Shown here piece by piece: positions 1-8,806 of a stretch of DNA of 64,000 nt (its first letter is position 1; each line of letters starts with the position of its first letter). The notes below the pieces were generated by a model. That model made no database searches. It was not told the DNA's origin and worked only from the letters and a program-made list of their open reading frames with translations. This stretch comes from Terriglobia bacterium (lineage in GTDB: Bacteria; Acidobacteriota; Terriglobia; Bryobacterales; Bryobacteraceae). Position numbers and translations under genes: made by a program. The stretch spans positions 124,001 through 188,000 of the forward strand of contig JAIQFS010000001.1 of NCBI GenBank assembly GCA_020073145.1, read 5' to 3'.

Positions 1-2
1 TG

Positions 3-182
3 CCGAAGCTGGAGCGGAATATTCTGAACCTCTACTATTTCGAGGAGCTCAGCCTGGCCGAGATTTCGAAAGTGGTGAAGCTGCACCTGTCGCGGGTGGC
101 GCAATTGCGGGTGCAAGGCGTGCTTCGGTTGCGCAGCCACCTGCAGAGAGTCTGGTCGCTGGAAACCAGGAGGAAAGAGTGA
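3..182 (+). CDS. Sigma factor C-terminus (FliA-like region 4), partial
   Basis: This is the last 59 codons of a gene that begins before the window. The translation ELSLAEISKVVKLHLSRV is the helix-turn-helix of sigma region 4, which contacts the -35 element. It is preceded by the typical leucine/tyrosine-rich segment ending LNLYYFE. The TGA stop (180-182) overlaps the GTG start of the fliN-like gene by four bases (GTGA), so the two genes are translationally coupled. Sitting directly before a SpoA-domain flagellar gene fits a flagellar sigma-28 (FliA) best. Another sigma-70-family member cannot be excluded from the tail alone. Confidence 0.75.
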   Translation, partial: PKLERNILNLYYFEELSLAEISKVVKLHLSRVAQLRVQGVLRLRSHLQRVWSLETRRKE

Positions 183-550
183 CGCCCCCCACACCAAGCA
201 GTTCGAGCTCCAGCGCGAGGCCGCCGGTCGGCGGGATGAAACCGCCGGCGCAGAAGGCCACGGGAACGCTGGACCTGCTGATGGACATGGAGATGCCGGT
301 GTTGGTGCGGTTCGCCAGCACGCGCATGGCGCTGCGCGAACTACTGGCGCTGGAAGCGGGAGAGATTGTGGAATTCCGGCGCGGGCCGGAGGACCCGGTG
401 GACATTCTGGTGAATGGACGGGTGGTGGCGCGCGGCGCGGTGGTGGTGGTGCAGGGGAACTACGGGGTCCGCATCATGGAAATCTGCAGCCAGGAAGATC
501 TGGTGAGACGCCCGGGGCTGGCGCGCCCAAGACAAGAGGAAACGGAATGA
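179..550 (+). CDS. fliN: Flagellar motor switch protein FliN-like (SpoA domain)
   Basis: This 123-residue protein starts at GTG inside the stop of the preceding sigma gene. After a low-complexity Ser/Pro-rich N-terminus (residues 1-30), residues about 32-105 form a SpoA/FliN domain: a 'LLMDMEMPVLVRF' strand, 'LALEAGEIVEF', and the hallmark 'VDILVNGRVVARGAVVVV' followed by 'GVRI'. FliN is part of the C-ring that sets rotation direction and docks export chaperones. The sigma region 4 gene upstream supports a flagellar operon. The stop overlaps the next ATG (ATGA). Type III secretion SpoA homologues share the fold, but the context favours the flagellum. Confidence 0.85.
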   Translation: MTPPTPSSSSSSARPPVGGMKPPAQKATGTLDLLMDMEMPVLVRFASTRMALRELLALEAGEIVEFRRGPEDPVDILVNGRVVARGAVVVVQGNYGVRIMEICSQEDLVRRPGLARPRQEETE

Positions 551-966
551 ACTTCGATTGGATTCTAAACCCGCTGACGCCCTTGGCGGCAATCGCGCTG
601 GCGCTGGCGGCGTGCATCGCCTGTTTTCTATCCACCAAGAGCGAAGTCTACCGGCTGCGCCGGACCGCGGCGGAGACCGAGCGGGAGTTGGCGCGCAAAC
701 TGGAGCAGGTGGAATCGGCGGTGGCGACCATGGGCCAGCAACAGGCAGAGCCGCCGCTCCCCCTTCCCATGGTGCCCACAGTGCGGCCTTCGCTCAATCT
801 GACACGGCGCACGCAGGCGCTGCGCATGCGCCGGCGCGGCGAGACCGCCGAAAGCATCGCAGCGGCGCTGGCGGCCCCGCGCAACGAGATCGAGCTGCTG
901 TTGAAAGTCTACGAGATGGTGGAGTACCGGAAGGGCCTGCCGGCCCCGGCCGAGCCAGCGGCGTAA
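547..966 (+). CDS. Single-pass membrane protein of the flagellar operon, unknown function
   Basis: This 139-residue protein starts at an ATG overlapping the fliN stop. It has an N-terminal membrane segment (residues about 12-28), then a charged, coiled-coil-like stretch (about 30-62), a proline-rich linker, and a C-terminal segment 'LRMRRRGETAESIAAAL' to 'EIELLLKVYEMV'. That last part resembles the helix-turn-helix-like end of small anchored proteins found in other flagellar operons (DUF6115/DUF2802-like). The four-base overlap shows co-translation with fliN. The exact family is not certain. It ends about 170 bp before the next gene. Confidence 0.65.
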   Translation: MNFDWILNPLTPLAAIALALAACIACFLSTKSEVYRLRRTAAETERELARKLEQVESAVATMGQQQAEPPLPLPMVPTVRPSLNLTRRTQALRMRRRGETAESIAAALAAPRNEIELLLKVYEMVEYRKGLPAPAEPAA

Positions 967-1138
967 GGCGCAGTCCCGATTCAACCGGACCTCGAGAGAC
1001 TTGCCGGAATCGGCGAGCCAATCGCACCCTCCGAACCCGATACCACACGACGGGCGCGGTGCTTCTCAGCCTCAGCGCCGAAAAACGAGGGGGCTGGGCG
1101 GGCGAATCGCCGGCCCCACAATCGTACGAGAATGGGAC

Positions 1139-1519
1139 ATGGCGCGCGTGAGAATCGACAAGTGGCTGTGGGCCGCGCGATTCTTCAAGACGCGGTCATT
1201 AGCGGTGCGGGCCTGCGAACTGGGGCGGATTGAGTCGAACGGACAGCTGGCCAAGCCGGCGCGCGAGGTGCACATCGGCGACCGGCTGCAAGTGAAGAAC
1301 CCCAGCGGCGATTTTCAAGTGGAGGTCCTGCTCCTGAGTGAGATGCGCGGGCCGGCTTCGGTGGCGCAAACGCTCTACCGCGAGACCGACGCCAGCCGGG
1401 AGTTGCGGCTCAAGCTGGCGGAAGAGCGGAAGACCATGCCGCATTTCGAACCCGTACACGCGGGCAAGCCTTCGAAGCGCAACCGGCGGGAGTTCGACCG
1501 GCTGCGCGGGAGAGGGTGA
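1139..1519 (+). CDS. S4-domain RNA-binding protein, Hsp15 (HslR) family
   Basis: This 126-residue protein begins 'MARVRIDKWLWAARFFKTRS', the characteristic opening of Hsp15-type S4 proteins. Members of the family bind 50S subunits carrying stalled nascent chains. The S4 motif spans residues about 3-65, with the RNA-binding 'RIDKWLWAARFFKTR' helix and 'GRIESNG' loop. The C-terminus is strongly basic ('GKPSKRNRREFDRLRGRG'), as is usual in the family. The frame is open upstream to about 1001, but the start at 1139 matches family N-termini. It converges with the ankyrin gene and leaves only one base between the two stops. Confidence 0.85.
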   Translation: MARVRIDKWLWAARFFKTRSLAVRACELGRIESNGQLAKPAREVHIGDRLQVKNPSGDFQVEVLLLSEMRGPASVAQTLYRETDASRELRLKLAEERKTMPHFEPVHAGKPSKRNRREFDRLRGRG

Positions 1520-1520
1520 A

Positions 1521-2927
1521 TCAGAATCGGGGGCGGGCGCGGCCCGGCTGGACGGGCCGGTCGGACTTGGCGCCTTTTTCGATGAGGTACTTGACCACGC
1601 TGTCATAGCGCAGCGATCGGGCGGCGTCGAGCGCATTGCGGCCGTCGGTGTTGGCCGTGTTCAGATCAATGCCCCAGTCCACGAGCATTTTGACCGTCTC
1701 CAGAGTCAGCGCCTCGGCCTGGCCTTTGGGGACGTCGACCCAGGGATAGACGCGGATCATTCCGGTGGCTGCCATGAGCGCGGTGGCTGTTTCCTGGCGC
1801 GGGGCTTGTCCGAATCCCTGCTCGGCGACATAGTTGGCATGATGCACGAACTTGGGATCGGCGCCGCGCCCGACCAGCAGGCGCATGACGTTGGGCTCGG
1901 TGAATCGGGCGGCCAGCCAGAACGGCGTGGCTCCGACCAGGGACGGCTCGAAATGCCAGTCATCGGAGGAGCGGCGGGTGGGAGTCCAGGTCTTCAGGGG
2001 CGTATTGGGATCGGCCCCGTGGTCGAGGAGGGCGGCCACCAACTTCTCATCGCGGCGCATGATGGCCTCATGGAGCGCGGTGAACCCGGGCCCTTCGGAG
2101 TTGGGATTGGCGCCCTTCTCGAGCAGGAAGCCGACCAGATCGTCGAACCCGGAGTGCGCGGCAAGGGTGAGGGCGCTGACGCCCCACGCATCCGCATCGT
2201 TCACCGGGGCGCCGGCCGCCACCAGCAGCCTTGCCGAGTCTAGATCGCCCACGCGGGCCGCGAACAACAAGGCCGTTTCGCCCCCGTGCGGGATGGCCTT
2301 GTTATACGGCAGATACCCATGCGGGGGGACCGCCATCACGTCGGTCCAGACGTCGGACCGCAACTGGATGCCGGCGTGGTGGGCGAGCAACACCTTGACC
2401 ACATCGGGGTGTTTCTGGGCCACGGCCCACATCAGCGCGGTCTGCCCGCGAGCGCCGTGCCCGTCCACGTGAGCGCCCTTGGCCAGCAGTAGCTCCACCA
2501 CCGCCGGAAAGCCCGAGCGGGCGGCCACCATCAGGGGCGTTTCGCCGGATAGCAGGGCCAGGTTGGGGTTGGCTCCGGCATCGAGCAGTTTGCGCACCAT
2601 GGCGGCGCTTCCGTTTTCACTAGCGGGCCACAGCGGCGTGACTCCCAGATCGGTCGTTGCATTAACGTGAGCGCCGGCGCGAATGAGGAGATCGGCGCTC
2701 TTGAGGTCGTCGTGATAGCTGGCCCACAGCAGCGCGGTCGAGCCATCGGCATCGGCGGCGTTGACATCCGCCTTCTTCTGGAGCAGGGACTGCAAGGCAA
2801 ACCTGTCTCCCTGTTTGGCGGCATCCACCAGCGCGGGCCGCGCGGCCTCCGCGCCCAGGAGTGCCGACGCCCACACGGCCGCGAGTCCCACGGGAATGAG
2901 GCGGGGCCACGGGGCTGTCAAAGGCAT
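1521..2927 (-). CDS. Secreted ankyrin-repeat protein
   Basis: This 468-residue protein has a signal-peptide-like N-terminus (hydrophobic residues about 9-26, ending GAEAA). Roughly ten to eleven ankyrin repeats of 33 residues run from about 30 to 460, with repeated 'GxTPLxxAAxxG' and 'VxxLLxxGAxxN' motifs. Ankyrin domains bind other proteins, and export of this one suggests a periplasmic or envelope partner. It lies 35 bp downstream of the DUF1552 gene on the same strand, so the two are probably one operon. Ankyrin proteins beside DUF1552/DUF1592 genes recur in this lineage. The binding partner is not visible. Confidence 0.85.
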   Translation of the reverse strand: MPLTAPWPRLIPVGLAAVWASALLGAEAARPALVDAAKQGDRFALQSLLQKKADVNAADADGSTALLWASYHDDLKSADLLIRAGAHVNATTDLGVTPLWPASENGSAAMVRKLLDAGANPNLALLSGETPLMVAARSGFPAVVELLLAKGAHVDGHGARGQTALMWAVAQKHPDVVKVLLAHHAGIQLRSDVWTDVMAVPPHGYLPYNKAIPHGGETALLFAARVGDLDSARLLVAAGAPVNDADAWGVSALTLAAHSGFDDLVGFLLEKGANPNSEGPGFTALHEAIMRRDEKLVAALLDHGADPNTPLKTWTPTRRSSDDWHFEPSLVGATPFWLAARFTEPNVMRLLVGRGADPKFVHHANYVAEQGFGQAPRQETATALMAATGMIRVYPWVDVPKGQAEALTLETVKMLVDWGIDLNTANTDGRNALDAARSLRYDSVVKYLIEKGAKSDRPVQPGRARPRF

Positions 2928-2962
2928 GGTTCGCTCCTTCCGGTTGTTGGAATGCCGTCCCT

Positions 2963-4282
2963 CTACACGCCGGACAGCGTATCGATGGGAAGTTTGCCGG
3001 TGCTGCCGCCGACCTTTTCCACCGGGTACTCCATCTTGTCCATGATGGTCATCAGCAGGTTGGCTTGCGAGGGGCTGCCGGAATATTTCAAATGCCGCCC
3101 GCCCTTCAGCTTCCCGGCGCCGCCGCCCACCAGCATCAAAGGCAAGTTGACGCCCGAATGCGCGTTGCTATTGGAGATGCCCGCGCCGTACAGAATGGTC
3201 ATGTGGTCGAGCAGCGAGCCGTCGCCGTCCGGAGTGGCGCGCAGCTTGGCCAGATACTGCGAGAACAACTGGGCGTGATACCGGTTGATCTTCGACATCC
3301 GCTCGACCAGTTCGGGAATGTTGTTGTGGTGCGAGAGGGGATGGTGGGCCTCGGGCACGCCGATCTGGGGATACGGGCGGGGGCTTTGCTCCTTGCTGAG
3401 CATGAACGAAACCACGCGTGTCAGGCCGGATTGCAGCGCCAGCACCTGGAGATCCATCATCAGGGCCAGATGATCTTCAAACACGGGCGGGGCTCCCAGC
3501 GGTTTCTCCAACGTGGGCAACTCGATACTGCTCTGACGCTCGGCCATTTGAATGCGGCGTTCCACGTCGCGAACCGCGTCGGTGTATTCGGTGACCTTGT
3601 TCTGATCCCGCGGCCCCAGCTCCTTTTGGAGATCGGCCAGCTTGCCGGTCACCGAGTCGAGAATGCTTTCGCGCTGCTGCATCCGGCGCTCGCGGGCCGC
3701 GCGGTCGGTGCTGCCGCTGTCGCCGAAGAGCTTCTCGAAGACCGCCCGTGGATTCCACTCCATGGGCAGCGGCTGGGTGGGACTGGCCCAGGAGAGCGTA
3801 TCCAGGTACGCGCAGCTGAGATTGCCGGTGCAGGCGCCGGCGTTGGCCGGCTGGTCCATCGAGACCTCGAGCGAGGCCAACTGCGTTTCCTGGGCGAAGT
3901 GGCGTCCGAGCATCTGGTCGATCGACACGTCGGCGATGATTTCGATTTCATTGCGCCCGCCGCGCGGCGTGCCGGTGAGAAACGATCCGGAGGCGCCGGC
4001 GTGGATGTAATTCCAGCTGGCCTTGATGCCGGAGAAGACGATCATCTGGTCCCGGAACGGGGCCAGCGGTTCCATGATGGGAGCGAGCTCGAGGGCGGTT
4101 CCTTCGCCCTTGGGAGTCCAGAACTCCATGGCCATGCCGTTGGGCACATAAAAGGCCTGGAAGCGGTGCGCGGGTTTGGTGGCGGCGCGCAGGGCAGGCG
4201 CCATGGCGTCGAGGAACGGCAGGGCTATCGTCGTGCCCAGCCCCCGCAAGACGGTGCGCCGCGGCAACGATTTCCCGGTCAT
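2963..4282 (-). CDS. DUF1552 family protein with Tat signal
   Basis: The 439-residue product starts MTGKSLPRRTVLRGLG, a twin-arginine signal, followed by the conserved 'RFQAFYVPNGM' and 'MIVFSGI' blocks of DUF1552. The C-terminal region has the 'ILYGAGISNSNAHSGVNLPLMLVG' type motif. I chose this start because a strong purine-rich site (GGGAGGGAGGGG) lies about 7 bases upstream. The frame is open about 100 bases further upstream. DUF1552 proteins are exported proteins of unknown activity, normally encoded next to DUF1592 cytochrome-like proteins. Here the DUF1592 gene is about 4.5 kb away, and the ankyrin gene follows directly. Confidence 0.85.
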   Translation of the reverse strand: MTGKSLPRRTVLRGLGTTIALPFLDAMAPALRAATKPAHRFQAFYVPNGMAMEFWTPKGEGTALELAPIMEPLAPFRDQMIVFSGIKASWNYIHAGASGSFLTGTPRGGRNEIEIIADVSIDQMLGRHFAQETQLASLEVSMDQPANAGACTGNLSCAYLDTLSWASPTQPLPMEWNPRAVFEKLFGDSGSTDRAARERRMQQRESILDSVTGKLADLQKELGPRDQNKVTEYTDAVRDVERRIQMAERQSSIELPTLEKPLGAPPVFEDHLALMMDLQVLALQSGLTRVVSFMLSKEQSPRPYPQIGVPEAHHPLSHHNNIPELVERMSKINRYHAQLFSQYLAKLRATPDGDGSLLDHMTILYGAGISNSNAHSGVNLPLMLVGGGAGKLKGGRHLKYSGSPSQANLLMTIMDKMEYPVEKVGGSTGKLPIDTLSGV

Positions 4283-4434
4283 CGACCAGCCCCTCCCTCC
4301 CATCAATCTTATCCCAACCGGGCGATCCGGGCCCAGCTTGCCCGGTCCGCTTGCGAAGTGGGCCTGGCGTAGCGCGAGCACCGCGCAAGCGCACTTGACG
4401 ACTGGAGTAGGCTGGAATTAGAGGCGTGGGTGCC

Positions 4435-4455
4435 CCGGTTGCTTCGCGCAACCGG
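4435..4455 (+). promoter_or_regulatory. Perfect stem-loop in the pirin leader
   Basis: CCGGTTGC and GCAACCGG form a perfect 8-bp stem around a TTCGC loop, followed by CTTTT. It looks like a weak intrinsic terminator. It lies 39 bases before the pirin start and downstream of no gene on this strand, so it could act as an attenuator or as an mRNA 5'-end stabiliser. Confidence 0.4.
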
Positions 4456-4493
4456 CTTTTGCACGTTGTCTTTCACCAGAAAGGATGCGACCG

Positions 4494-5429
4494 ATGTCCC
4501 TTCGTCCCGTGAAACGAGTGATCTCTTCGAAACCGACCCTGGAAGGCGCGGGGGTGCACCTGCGCCGGGCGTTCGGCTTCGGCAACACGACCGATTTCGA
4601 CCCATTTCTGCTGTTCGATGATTTCCGCAACGACGTTCCGGAAGAATACCTGGCGGGCTTTCCGTGGCACCCGCACCGCGGGATCGAGACCATCACGTAC
4701 GTGCTGGCCGGGACGGTGGAGCACGGCGACAGCATGGGGAATGAAGGCGCCATCGCCGCCGGGGACGTGCAATGGATGACCGCGGGCAGCGGAATCATCC
4801 ACCAGGAAATGCCCAAGGGCGATCCGGCGGGGCGGATGCATGGCTTTCAGTTGTGGGCGAATCTGCCGTCGTCGCTGAAGATGACGGCGCCGCGCTATCA
4901 GGAGGTGAAGGCGGGCGACATCCCGGTGGTGACCGAGGATGACGGGACCGAGGCGCGGATCGTATGCGGAAGTTTCTGGGGCAAGAAGGGTCCGGTGGAC
5001 GGGATCGCCGCCGACCCGGTTTACCTGGATGTGACGGTGCCGCCCGGCCGAAGTAAGACGCTGCCGGTGGAGACCACGCGCCATGCCTTTGCGTATGTCT
5101 TCGCGGGCTCCGGGAAGTTTTCGAACGCCTCCGGGCCGCTCGAGGTGAAGACCGAATCAGTGGGCCGGGCGGATGGCGCGCCCGCGGCCAAGGCGGAGAA
5201 CCGCTCGCTGGTGCTCTTCGACCGGGGCGATGAAGTGATGGTGCAGGCTGGAGAGCAGGGCATCCGGTTTCTGTTGGTTTCGGGAAAGCCGCTGGAGGAG
5301 CCGGTGGCCTGGTACGGGCCGATTGTGATGAACACGCAGGAACAGCTGCAGCAGGCTTTCAAGGAACTGAACGACGGGACGTTCCTCAAAGAGAAGGGGC
5401 GCCGGGTATCGGGCGGTTCGGAGGCATGA
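4494..5429 (+). CDS. Pirin family cupin protein
   Basis: This 311-residue protein is a bicupin of the pirin family. The N-terminal cupin holds the metal ligands: HPHRGIET, VEHGDS and the 'SGIIHQE' motif (about residues 58-105). The C-terminal pirin domain covers about 175-285. Bacterial pirins bind iron; some cleave quercetin and others modulate enzymes, so the substrate is open. The start at 4494 has AGAAAGGA eight bases upstream. The ATG nine bases earlier would touch that site. The stop overlaps the next ATG by four bases, coupling it to the SDR gene. Confidence 0.88.
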   Translation: MSLRPVKRVISSKPTLEGAGVHLRRAFGFGNTTDFDPFLLFDDFRNDVPEEYLAGFPWHPHRGIETITYVLAGTVEHGDSMGNEGAIAAGDVQWMTAGSGIIHQEMPKGDPAGRMHGFQLWANLPSSLKMTAPRYQEVKAGDIPVVTEDDGTEARIVCGSFWGKKGPVDGIAADPVYLDVTVPPGRSKTLPVETTRHAFAYVFAGSGKFSNASGPLEVKTESVGRADGAPAAKAENRSLVLFDRGDEVMVQAGEQGIRFLLVSGKPLEEPVAWYGPIVMNTQEQLQQAFKELNDGTFLKEKGRRVSGGSEA

Positions 5430-6139
5430 ACTTCACGGGGAAAGTCGCGTTGGTGGCCGGAGGCACGGGGGGCTTGGGGAGGGTGGTGAGCCTGGCGTTT
5501 CTGAAGGAAGGCGCGGGGGTGACGGTCACCTACCGCAAGGAACAGGAATTCGCCGATGTGAAGAGGGTGGCCGGGGCCGATGCCTCGCGGCTGGCCGGGC
5601 GCTCGCTCGACGTGACCGACGAAGCGGCGGTGCAAAAACTGGTGGACGGAATTTGCGCGGAGCACGGGCGGCTGGATGTGCTGGTGAACGCCGTGGGAGG
5701 GTACGCGGGCGGCACGAAGGTGTGGGAACTGGAGACGCGGGTTCTCGACCAGATGCTGGCGCTAAACCTGCGCTCGGGATTTGTGTTGTCGCGGGCGGCG
5801 GCGAAGGCGATGCGCGAACAAGGGAGCGGGGCCATCGTCAACATCGCTTCGAAAGCGGCGGTAGATCACGAGGCCGGGGCCTCTGCTTATGCGGCGTCGA
5901 AGGCGGCGGCGGTGGCGTTGATGGATTCGCTGGCCGCCGATCTGAAAGGCAGCGGCGTGCGCGTGAACTCAGTGCTGCCGAGCATCATCGATACGGAAGC
6001 CAACCGCGAAGCGATGCCCACCGCGAATTTTGCGAAATGGCCCAAGCCGGAGGACATCGCGCGCGTGATCCTGTTCCTGGCGAGCGACGACGCCAAGGTG
6101 ATTCACGGCGCGGCGATCCCGGTGTACGGGAACAGCTAA
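5426..6139 (+). CDS. SDR family NAD(P)-dependent oxidoreductase
   Basis: This 237-residue classical short-chain dehydrogenase has the cofactor motif 'AGGTGGLG' near residue 11, a 'VNAVGG' version of the NNAG motif, and the catalytic Tyr/Lys in 'YAASK' (about residue 153), with Ser in 'NIASKA'. It is translationally coupled to the upstream pirin gene (ATGA overlap), so the two probably work on related substrates. The length is normal for the family. The substrate cannot be read from the sequence. It converges with the kinase gene 15 bp downstream. Confidence 0.85.
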   Translation: MNFTGKVALVAGGTGGLGRVVSLAFLKEGAGVTVTYRKEQEFADVKRVAGADASRLAGRSLDVTDEAAVQKLVDGICAEHGRLDVLVNAVGGYAGGTKVWELETRVLDQMLALNLRSGFVLSRAAAKAMREQGSGAIVNIASKAAVDHEAGASAYAASKAAAVALMDSLAADLKGSGVRVNSVLPSIIDTEANREAMPTANFAKWPKPEDIARVILFLASDDAKVIHGAAIPVYGNS

Positions 6140-6154
6140 AGAACAGACGATTGA

Positions 6155-8746
6155 CTACTTCCTGAGTTCGGCCTTCCAGTTGAGCACGACGGTGATGGGA
6201 GTTTCGGTGCTTTGCTGGCCCGGGGGGACAGCCAGGAGAAACCGTTTGCCGTCCGCGGTCACGTCCCAGCCGAAGTCGAGCGGAGCGACAAACAGCCGCT
6301 GCGGCACTCCGGCTTCGAAGGCCGGACCATTGGCTTTTACGTCGACAGCCATCTTCGAGGTCCCCTGGGGAGGAGCCTGGAAGAGGATCTCCTTCCCGTC
6401 GCCGCGCCACTTGGGCTGCGTTCCGCCATCTTTGGAGATCTGCCACTTCCCTTCTCCGAGCGCGGGCACGCCGGATGGCCCGGAAGCCAGGAAGGGGCGG
6501 ACATAGATTTCGCTGCGGCCGGACTCGGCGGAAGTATACGCAATCCAGCGCATGTCAGGGGAGAAGGCGGCTTGGCCTTCGTTGAACGGTGTGCCCAGCA
6601 GGAGAACCGGCTTGCGATCGCCGGTCAGGGGGAGCACCCAGACGTCGGCGCCGGTCTTCGCCACATCGCTTTCATACAGCAGGAAGCGGCCATCGCTGGA
6701 CCAACTGCTGGGCAGTTTGAGTTCGCCGGCTTTCCTGTAAAGCTCCTTCTCATCTCCTGCGCCCGAGGATGCTTTTTCAAACAGCACATCCAGGATGGTG
6801 CCCGCCGCAAACGCGATGCGGCTGCCATCCGGGGACCACACGGCGGACGAGCCGGCGGCTGGACGAAACGTGAGACGCGTGCGCACGCCGCGGGAAAAAT
6901 CGAACGTCCAGATGTCCCCCGCGCCGTTCTGTGAGGCGTCGCGGGCCGCGACGCGCGTGCCATCGGGCGAGATCCTGATGCTCTGGTCAGGACCCGGCTG
7001 CCCGACAGCGCTCAGCATCTTGCCCTGCCGGTCGAACCAAGTCAATTGAAAGATCTGGCCCACGCCTCCGCTGCGATAGGCCAGGGTCCCTGCCGCGGAC
7101 ACCGAGAAAATTCCTATGGATTGCGTGGTTCCCACGTGTTCGGCCACGGGAACCGGCTCTCCCTGCAGCTTCAGCCGGCCGGCATCGAAAGGCTGAGCCA
7201 TCAGGGTGTTCTCTCGCACGAAAAACAGGTAGCCGTCCACATAGGTCGCGGCAAACTGCCCGGCCAAAATCCTTTCGCGTGATTGCTCCGCCGGCTTGGA
7301 ATCCAGAGAGCCGACATACATGCCGGGATCGGAACCGCCGCGCAGATAGAGAAAGTGCTTCCCGTCCGGCAAAAAGGTGGGCAGGGCGCTGAAGGTCTCG
7401 CCGTGCTCTGTGTCGACTGTGGTAATGGCGACGGGGACGCCCCCCGCCTCCGAGACGCGCCACAGGGGCCCGGAACCACGGCCGCCGAAGATGATCACGC
7501 CATCTTTGTTCCAAGCGCCCGAACCGGGCGCGATCTGCATCTGGCAGAGGGTTTGCGGAGGACCTCCCGAAACGTCGATCTTCTTAATCTGGTTTCCGAC
7601 CGAGAACCCCACAAAGCGGCTGTCTGGCGACCAGAAGGGGCTCACACCGCCTTGCGTATCAGGCAAATGCCGCCACTCCAGAGTATTCAAGTCGCGAATC
7701 CACAAACCGTCTGCGCCGGTGGCGTTGAAGGCCAGCTTGCGGCCATCCGGGGAAACCGACACGTACTGGTTGAATGTGATCTTGTCGGGGAGCGGGATCT
7801 GGAAACGGGTCACGGGAACGGGCTGGCTGGTTTTTGGCAAGAACGCCCATGCCGCGAGGCCCAGCGCGATCACCGTCATGATGGCGGCGATGCTTTGCCA
7901 TAGCCGGGGATTCTTAGCGGGCGCGGCCACGGGCGAGACCGGGGGCACCGCGTCCGCCAGCCACTCCAGCGCGTGCTTGACCTCGCGGGCGGATTGCCAG
8001 CGCTTCTCGGGATCTTTTTCGAGACAGGTCTGAAGGACGCGTTCGAGCGAAGCCGGGGTGAGCGGAATCAGTTCCTGCAGAGGGCGCGGCTGTTCTTTGA
8101 GGATGGACGCGATGAGACTGGCCTGGCTCTTCCCGGTGAACGGCCGCTTGCCGGTGATCAGCTCATAGAGGACCAGTCCGAAAGCGAAGAGGTCGCTGCG
8201 CGCGTCGGCCTCCCTGCCCTCGAGTTGCTCCGGCGCCATGTATTGCAGGGTGCCGAGAAGGGAGCCTTCGCCGGTGAGAGGGATGGTCATGGTGGCGCCT
8301 TCGGGCGCGGATTGGTGTTCCATTTTGGCCAAGCCGAAATCGAGCACCTTGACGCCGTTCTTGCCAAGTAGGATATTGCCAGGTTTGAGATCGCGATGGA
8401 CGATGCCCTGGCGGTGCGCGGCATCGAGCGCATCCAGGATCTCGCCGGCCACGGCGAGCGCCTGGTCGAGGGGCATGGGGCCCTTGAGCGGTTTGCCCTC
8501 GACGTACTCCATGACCAGGTAGTCGGGACCAACATCGTAGAGCGAGCAGATGTGGGGATGATTGAGCGCGGCGATGGCCAGGGCTTCGCGCTCGAAGCGC
8601 TCGCTGAAGCGGTCGCGGCTCTTCTTGACAGCGACGGTGCGGTTGAGGCGCGTATCGCGGGCTTTCCACACTTGGCCCATGCCGCCTTCGCCGAGCGGGC
8701 CGAGGATTTCGTAGGGGCCGAGTTTATCGCCGGCGGACAGAGACAT
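6155..8746 (-). CDS. Membrane Ser/Thr protein kinase with WD40/TolB-like sensor domain
   Basis: This 863-residue protein has an N-terminal Hanks-type kinase domain (about 12-265): glycine loop GEGGMG (19-24), VAVK lysine near 41, HRDLKPGN (117-124) and DFG (136-138). A membrane segment follows (about 285-303). The outer part, about 310-863, carries repeated 'SPDGRKLAF'-like PD40/TolB beta-propeller blades. All catalytic residues are present, so it should be active. The architecture is very common in Acidobacteriota, with the propeller thought to sense an extracytoplasmic ligand. It lies 60 bp downstream of the DUF1592 gene on the same strand. Confidence 0.92.
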   Translation of the reverse strand: MSLSAGDKLGPYEILGPLGEGGMGQVWKARDTRLNRTVAVKKSRDRFSERFEREALAIAALNHPHICSLYDVGPDYLVMEYVEGKPLKGPMPLDQALAVAGEILDALDAAHRQGIVHRDLKPGNILLGKNGVKVLDFGLAKMEHQSAPEGATMTIPLTGEGSLLGTLQYMAPEQLEGREADARSDLFAFGLVLYELITGKRPFTGKSQASLIASILKEQPRPLQELIPLTPASLERVLQTCLEKDPEKRWQSAREVKHALEWLADAVPPVSPVAAPAKNPRLWQSIAAIMTVIALGLAAWAFLPKTSQPVPVTRFQIPLPDKITFNQYVSVSPDGRKLAFNATGADGLWIRDLNTLEWRHLPDTQGGVSPFWSPDSRFVGFSVGNQIKKIDVSGGPPQTLCQMQIAPGSGAWNKDGVIIFGGRGSGPLWRVSEAGGVPVAITTVDTEHGETFSALPTFLPDGKHFLYLRGGSDPGMYVGSLDSKPAEQSRERILAGQFAATYVDGYLFFVRENTLMAQPFDAGRLKLQGEPVPVAEHVGTTQSIGIFSVSAAGTLAYRSGGVGQIFQLTWFDRQGKMLSAVGQPGPDQSIRISPDGTRVAARDASQNGAGDIWTFDFSRGVRTRLTFRPAAGSSAVWSPDGSRIAFAAGTILDVLFEKASSGAGDEKELYRKAGELKLPSSWSSDGRFLLYESDVAKTGADVWVLPLTGDRKPVLLLGTPFNEGQAAFSPDMRWIAYTSAESGRSEIYVRPFLASGPSGVPALGEGKWQISKDGGTQPKWRGDGKEILFQAPPQGTSKMAVDVKANGPAFEAGVPQRLFVAPLDFGWDVTADGKRFLLAVPPGQQSTETPITVVLNWKAELRK

Positions 8747-8806
8747 AAGGATTCAGATCAGTCTAACGCAATGAGACGGCGTTCGCGAGAAATGCGGGCG
8801 GCGTGT

